A stretch of 64,000 nucleotides of DNA from Bradyrhizobium sp. CCBAU 51627 (GTDB taxonomy: Bacteria > Pseudomonadota > Alphaproteobacteria > Rhizobiales > Xanthobacteraceae), in the NCBI RefSeq assembly GCF_028128765.1, contig NZ_LBJG01000023.1, positions 124,001 to 188,000 of the forward strand, written 5' to 3'. Positions 60,554-64,000 of this stretch are shown in pieces. The notes below the pieces were generated by a model. It searched no databases and was not told the origin of the DNA. It saw only the letters and a program-made list of their open reading frames with translations. The position numbers and the translations under genes were made by a program. Each line of letters opens with the position of its first letter. Position 1 is the first letter of the stretch.

Positions 60554-60580
60554 CATACCTGACATCTTGTGTCAGGTATG
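60554..60580. promoter_or_regulatory. Operator-like perfect inverted repeat between GST and WYL genes
   Basis: CATACCTGACA-N5-TGTCAGGTATG is a perfect 11-bp inverted repeat, 46 bp before the transferase start and 12 bp before the regulator start. It probably holds the regulator binding site that controls both genes. Confidence 0.8.
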
Positions 60581-60592
60581 GTTTAAGGGATC

Positions 60593-61612
60593 ATGCGCGC
60601 GAGCCGGATGCTGTCGATCCTCACCACCCTCCAGGCCAAGGGGCAGGTCACTGCGCCCGAGCTTGCAGAGGCGTGCGAGGTCTCGGTGCGCACGATCTAT
60701 CGCGACATCGACGCACTCGCGGCCTCCGGCGTTCCTGTTTATGCCGACCGCGGTGCGGAGGGCGGTTACCGCCTGCTCGATGGCTATCGCGTGCGCTTGA
60801 ACGGCCTGTCTCCGAGCGAAGCGGGCGCGCTGTTTCTCGCAGGTCTTCCGGGCCCCGCGACGGCGCTGGGGCTGGATGCGGCGATGATCGCCGCGCAGAA
60901 CAAGCTGATGGCGGCGCTGCCCGCGAATCTGCGCGAAGATGCCGGGCGCATGCAGGAGCGCTTCCATCTGGATGCGCCGGGCTGGTTCGGCGAGGCGGAG
61001 GAACCAAGACATCTGCGCACGATTGCCGGCGCGGCTCTGCGCGGAACGTTCATCAAGATCCGCTACCAGAGCTGGCGCGCCGAGAAGCAGCGTCGTGTCG
61101 CCCCGCTCGGCCTCGTGCTGAAGGGCGGCGGCTGGTACCTCGCAGGGCAAGTCGACGGCAGCGTGCGCACCTATCGCGTTGCGCGCGTGCTCGACTGCAC
61201 GGCGCTCGACGACCGCTTCGATCGACCCGCCGGTTTCGATCTCGCCACCTATTGGCAGAATGCGACATTGCGGCTGGAGGCCGAGATGCATCCGAATGTG
61301 GCGGTCGTGCGGCTCTCGCCGTTGGGCGTGGAGTTGCTCGACGCGTTGAGCCACCCCTATGTCAGGACGCGCACGCGGATTGAAGGGGCCACTGACGTAG
61401 ACGGCTGGCGCATCGCCAGAGTGCCAATCGGCAAGACGTCATGGCATGCCGCCGCCGAGTTGCTACGGCTCGGCGCCGAGGCTGAAGTGCTGGAGCCCGT
61501 CGATCTCCGCGAAAAGATGACGGAGATGACGCGGGCGATGGCCACCCGCTATCGCGCGTCGCCAAAAACCCGACGGCGGCGCATCGCGCCACGTCGGACG
61601 AAACAATCCTGA
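60593..61612 (+). CDS. WYL-domain helix-turn-helix regulator (YafY-like)
   Basis: A 339-residue protein from the ATG at 60593. HTH in residues about 1-55 (RMLSILTTLQAKGQVTAPEL, then CEVSVRTIYRDIDALAASGV), then a spacer, the WYL domain from about 140-220 (IKIRYQSWRAEKQRRVAPLG, later LKGGGWYLAGQVDG), and a C-terminal WCX-like region ending in a basic tail. It is divergent from the glutathione transferase and DUF6157 genes, with a perfect inverted repeat between them. It may respond to a ligand or nucleotide. Confidence 0.93.
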   Translation: MRASRMLSILTTLQAKGQVTAPELAEACEVSVRTIYRDIDALAASGVPVYADRGAEGGYRLLDGYRVRLNGLSPSEAGALFLAGLPGPATALGLDAAMIAAQNKLMAALPANLREDAGRMQERFHLDAPGWFGEAEEPRHLRTIAGAALRGTFIKIRYQSWRAEKQRRVAPLGLVLKGGGWYLAGQVDGSVRTYRVARVLDCTALDDRFDRPAGFDLATYWQNATLRLEAEMHPNVAVVRLSPLGVELLDALSHPYVRTRTRIEGATDVDGWRIARVPIGKTSWHAAAELLRLGAEAEVLEPVDLREKMTEMTRAMATRYRASPKTRRRRIAPRRTKQS

Positions 61613-61710
61613 AACACGATTCTCTCCCCTGCACGTGAACGCAATCACGCTTCGCCTCGACCGAGAAGCAGGGACACAACAACGGCTTCGCGCCACACTG
61701 GAGAACGAAG

Positions 61711-61944
61711 ATGTTTCGTAAAGTTGCACTTGCTCTGATCGCCGCCGGTTCGCTCGGCGCTGCTGCTCTCGCACCCACCGCCGCTTCGGCTCACGGTTTC
61801 CACCACTATTGGGGTCCAGGCTGGGGCTTTGGCGGCGTGTACGTCAACACCGGCATCGACAACTGCTATCAGGAGCGCGTCGTCCAGACCCGCCACGGCC
61901 TGCGCGTACGCGTCGTGAATGTCTGCGGGTACACCGTTTACTAG
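61711..61944 (+). CDS. Small exported protein, function unknown
   Basis: A 77-residue protein with a signal peptide (MFRKVALALIAAGSLGAAAL to ASA) and a mature part rich in Gly, His and Trp (HGFHHYWGPGWGFGG) with two Cys at the end (NCYQER, VCGYTV). It likely lies in the periplasm or outside. Bradyrhizobium genomes carry many such small exported proteins; no function is known. Ribosome site GGAGA lies upstream. Confidence 0.82.
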   Translation: MFRKVALALIAAGSLGAAALAPTAASAHGFHHYWGPGWGFGGVYVNTGIDNCYQERVVQTRHGLRVRVVNVCGYTVY

Positions 61945-61956
61945 CATCATGCCTTA

Positions 61957-61989
61957 CAAAACTCCGGTCGCGCTACGTCCGGAGTTTTG
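61957..61989. terminator. Bidirectional terminator between the small exported protein and desaturase genes
   Basis: CAAAACTCCGG, an 11-base loop and CCGGAGTTTTG form a perfect 11-bp stem with A and T tracts on the two sides. It lies between the convergent genes. Confidence 0.85.
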
Positions 61990-61998
61990 CCTTACAGG

Positions 61999-62946
61999 TC
62001 AAGTGCTCTGCCAATGCCGGCGAAACCAGATCCAGGTCTCGCGCGTCGTCCTGAGATAGCCGCGGCCGCGATAGACGATCTCGCCATCGACGATCTCGTT
62101 CAGTTTCGGCAATGCGTGGAACGGGATCGAAGGATAGGCGTGGTGCTCGACGTGGTAGGGCATGTTCCACGCAATCCATTTAACGAGCGCGCCGGTGTAG
62201 GTGGTGCGGGTGTTCTGGAAGGCGCTGCGGGCGCGCTCGCAGCCGGTGTGCTCGGCATAGAGATAGGGCCGCAGGAAGAATTGCCCTGTCATCAGCGGCA
62301 CGATCCAGACCCAGAGCAGCAATGCTGAGGAAAACCACAGCGAGAGCGCGAACAGCAGCGTATAGAGCGCAGCATAGGCGCGAGCCTCGGTCACGATGGT
62401 GGCGCGCTTGCTCTCTGGGATCCAGGGCACGACGACCTTGCCGGTAACGGCGTGACCGAGCATCAGCCACAGCCGGCCGGCAACCTGGACCAATCCGCTA
62501 TAGGCGATCGCGAGTTGCGTATCGGATGCAGGCTTTACGCTGACAATCAACTCCGGGTCCTTCTCCGGATCCTGGGTATAGCGGTGATGGTCCCAGTGAA
62601 ACAGGCAGTAATATTCATACGGCAATCCAATGATGAAGGCCGAGAGATAGCCGACCGCGAGGTTGAGGCCACGACTCCTGAAGGCGGTCTTGTGCGCGGT
62701 CTCATGTACCGCCATGAACAGGAAAGCGACGAGATAACCCTGCACCGCCATCAGCGGCAGTGCCCAGATGATTCCGTAACGGGAAGACACCATCCAGATT
62801 GACGTACCGACCAGCGCGATCATTCCGTAGTGAGCGAGGCTCTGGACTGCGCCCTTCAGATTCGAACGCACCGACAATTCGCGCAGCATGGCCGGGCTCA
62901 GCGGCTTCAGGCGGAGGCCGGGCTCTGAAACAGTTGCATCAGTCAT
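61999..62946 (-). CDS. Fatty acid desaturase family protein
   Basis: A 315-residue membrane protein with three His boxes: HETAH (residues 81-85), HWDHH (117-121) and HVEHH in NMPYHVEHHAYPSIP near the C-terminus. About four membrane helices are present. Family members introduce a double bond or hydroxyl in fatty acyl or carotenoid-type lipids using O2 and a diiron site. The exact substrate is not clear. The gene starts 15 bp after the stop of the alpha/beta hydrolase gene, so they may be co-transcribed. Confidence 0.92.
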   Translation of the reverse strand: MTDATVSEPGLRLKPLSPAMLRELSVRSNLKGAVQSLAHYGMIALVGTSIWMVSSRYGIIWALPLMAVQGYLVAFLFMAVHETAHKTAFRSRGLNLAVGYLSAFIIGLPYEYYCLFHWDHHRYTQDPEKDPELIVSVKPASDTQLAIAYSGLVQVAGRLWLMLGHAVTGKVVVPWIPESKRATIVTEARAYAALYTLLFALSLWFSSALLLWVWIVPLMTGQFFLRPYLYAEHTGCERARSAFQNTRTTYTGALVKWIAWNMPYHVEHHAYPSIPFHALPKLNEIVDGEIVYRGRGYLRTTRETWIWFRRHWQST

Positions 62947-62961
62947 GGGTGGGGACCTGTC

Positions 62962-63981
62962 TTATTTGTCGAGAAGCGCCGCGACCTCTGCCTTGAGGAA
63001 GGCCTGGTCACGCGGATTGTTGATGGGGTTGCCGGCGCGATGGCCGTGCAGCGACGGGATCGGATGCAGCACGGCCGACTTCGCGTTGACCAGCATGCGA
63101 AGCTCATCCTCATTGTCGCGAGCGTCGAAATAGCGATCGGTCGCGCCCGGCATCAGCAGCATGTGGGCCTTGATCGCGCCTAGCGCCTGGTCGAGATTGC
63201 CGCCGAAGGCCGTGCAGCGGCTGATGTCGCCGCGCTGCCAGATTCCGACCTGCGCCAGCAGATCGTTGCCGTCGCGCCGGGCAAAGGTCGTGTCCCAGTT
63301 GCGCACGAGATAGTCCTCCAGCGAGGTGAAGCCCGCCTCGCGCCAAAGCTCGTCGCGATAGAAGCCGTGAGACATCGCCCAGCCCGCATAGACGCGGCCC
63401 ATGGCGCGATAGCCGGCAGTGGGCTTTTCGACGAAGCGGCCGTCGCGGAAGGCGGGGTCGCCAGTCAATGCAGCCTTCACACCTTCGAGAAAGACGTGAT
63501 TGTAAGGCGCACAGCGCGCACTGCCGCAGACGACCGCTGCACGTGCCACCATCTCGGGATGCAGCGCGGCCCAGTGATAAGCCTGCATGCCACCCATCGA
63601 CCAGCCATAGACAAGCGCGAGTTTTGTGAGGCCGAAGCGTTCGGTCAGCAGCCGATGCTGGACCGCAATTGCGTCGTGATAGGTAAGCTCCGGGAATGGC
63701 CCACCGCCAGAGCCGGACGGCGACGACGACAGGCCGTTTCCGAACAAGTTCGGGATGACGATGAAATAGCGCGAGGGATCGAGCACGCCATCCGGCCCGA
63801 TCAGCCACTCGGTATCGAAGTGCTGTGCGCTGAACGACGTCGGATAGAGGATCACATTGTCCTTGGCCGGGCTGAGCCGACCGTAGGTCTGATAGGCGAG
63901 CTTCATCGCGGGGAAAACGTCGCCGGATTGAAGCGAGACATCCCCGGCCTCGAAAATCTCGTAGTCGCGCTGCCCGGTCAT
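62962..63981 (-). CDS. Alpha/beta fold hydrolase (homoserine O-acetyltransferase-like)
   Basis: The protein has 339 residues. It resembles MetX-type enzymes in length and in LAYQTYGRLSPAKDNVILYP near the N-terminus. The nucleophile is Ser128 in GWSMGGMQAYHW, the Asp in PGATDRYFDARDNE and the His in SLHGHRAGNP. The catalytic triad is intact. MetX relatives transfer acetyl or succinyl, but in Bradyrhizobium such proteins are often described only as alpha/beta fold hydrolases. The desaturase gene follows on the same strand. Confidence 0.88.
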   Translation of the reverse strand: MTGQRDYEIFEAGDVSLQSGDVFPAMKLAYQTYGRLSPAKDNVILYPTSFSAQHFDTEWLIGPDGVLDPSRYFIVIPNLFGNGLSSSPSGSGGGPFPELTYHDAIAVQHRLLTERFGLTKLALVYGWSMGGMQAYHWAALHPEMVARAAVVCGSARCAPYNHVFLEGVKAALTGDPAFRDGRFVEKPTAGYRAMGRVYAGWAMSHGFYRDELWREAGFTSLEDYLVRNWDTTFARRDGNDLLAQVGIWQRGDISRCTAFGGNLDQALGAIKAHMLLMPGATDRYFDARDNEDELRMLVNAKSAVLHPIPSLHGHRAGNPINNPRDQAFLKAEVAALLDK

Positions 63982-64000
63982 GCGTCCAACTCCCGCTCAC

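Overview
The window looks like chromosomal DNA of a Bradyrhizobium-type alphaproteobacterium. The base composition is high in GC. The TlpA-like protein has the same length as, and nearly the same sequence as I remember for, TlpA of Bradyrhizobium japonicum/diazoefficiens. Short palindromic repeats typical of that group lie between genes. No rRNA, tRNA, CRISPR array, prophage or complete insertion sequence was seen, so most of the window reads as core or near-core genome.

Layout. (1) 1-2763, minus: ftsE-ftsX-ydcF-like-plsC, a cell-envelope and division block. (2) 2984-7492: zinc-ribbon membrane protein, single-domain response regulator, large TIGR02302/DUF4175 protein, carboxymuconolactone-decarboxylase-like protein. 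(3) 7628-12463: a 3-hydroxyisobutyrate-dehydrogenase-like enzyme, then argH-lptM-lysA (minus) facing tlpA (plus). (4) 12470-16423, minus: electron-transfer flavoprotein etfBA, 3-hydroxybutyryl-CoA dehydrogenase, a YjfB-like small protein, a PduO-type corrinoid adenosyltransferase and a twin-helix small protein. (5) 16618-25018: YihY membrane protein, a sensor-less hybrid kinase, GluQ-RS, an AlkA-type glycosylase coupled to a DUF2855 protein, HNH endonuclease, GT87, dodecin, HAD hydrolase. (6) 25025-33588, minus: a peptide-type ABC transporter operon headed by an M20 peptidase and ending in an MFS transporter. (7) 33882-36268: an HtrA-like protein with all three catalytic positions replaced, an esterase, a small membrane protein. 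(8) 36328-44018: DsbA-like protein, LrgAB, thioesterases under a TetR regulator, small secreted proteins, AbrB-type membrane protein, PNPOx-like protein and LysR. (9) 44556-53452, plus: a nine-gene hydroxycinnamate-type uptake and degradation cluster (TRAP transporter, DUF3237, hydratase, feruloyl-CoA-synthase-like ligase, SDR, thioesterase, ABC-type binding protein). (10) 53532-64000: two glutathione-transferase/WYL-regulator units with clear inverted-repeat operators, a YkgJ protein, a MlotiK1-like cyclic-nucleotide-gated channel, a crotonase, a desaturase and an alpha/beta hydrolase.

How the genes work together. The clearest functional unit is region 9. It carries a TRAP importer, CoA activation and side-chain shortening of aromatic acids, and resembles the tarPQM-couAB-couP locus I remember from Rhodopseudomonas palustris. 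ATAAC-type inverted repeats lie before the transporter and before the catabolic genes. Region 6 imports and hydrolyses peptides or acylated amino acids. Region 10 contains a regulator whose apparent operator (CTGCTGCCA-N6-TGKCAGCAG) occurs twice, once before the regulator and once before the glutathione transferase.

I did not find an obviously new multi-gene defence or mobile system. The most unusual items are the HtrA-like pseudoprotease, the paired palindromes of the WYL/GST unit, and the catabolic cluster that contains two unrelated binding proteins. All functions are inferred from reading the translated sequence; no database search was run.
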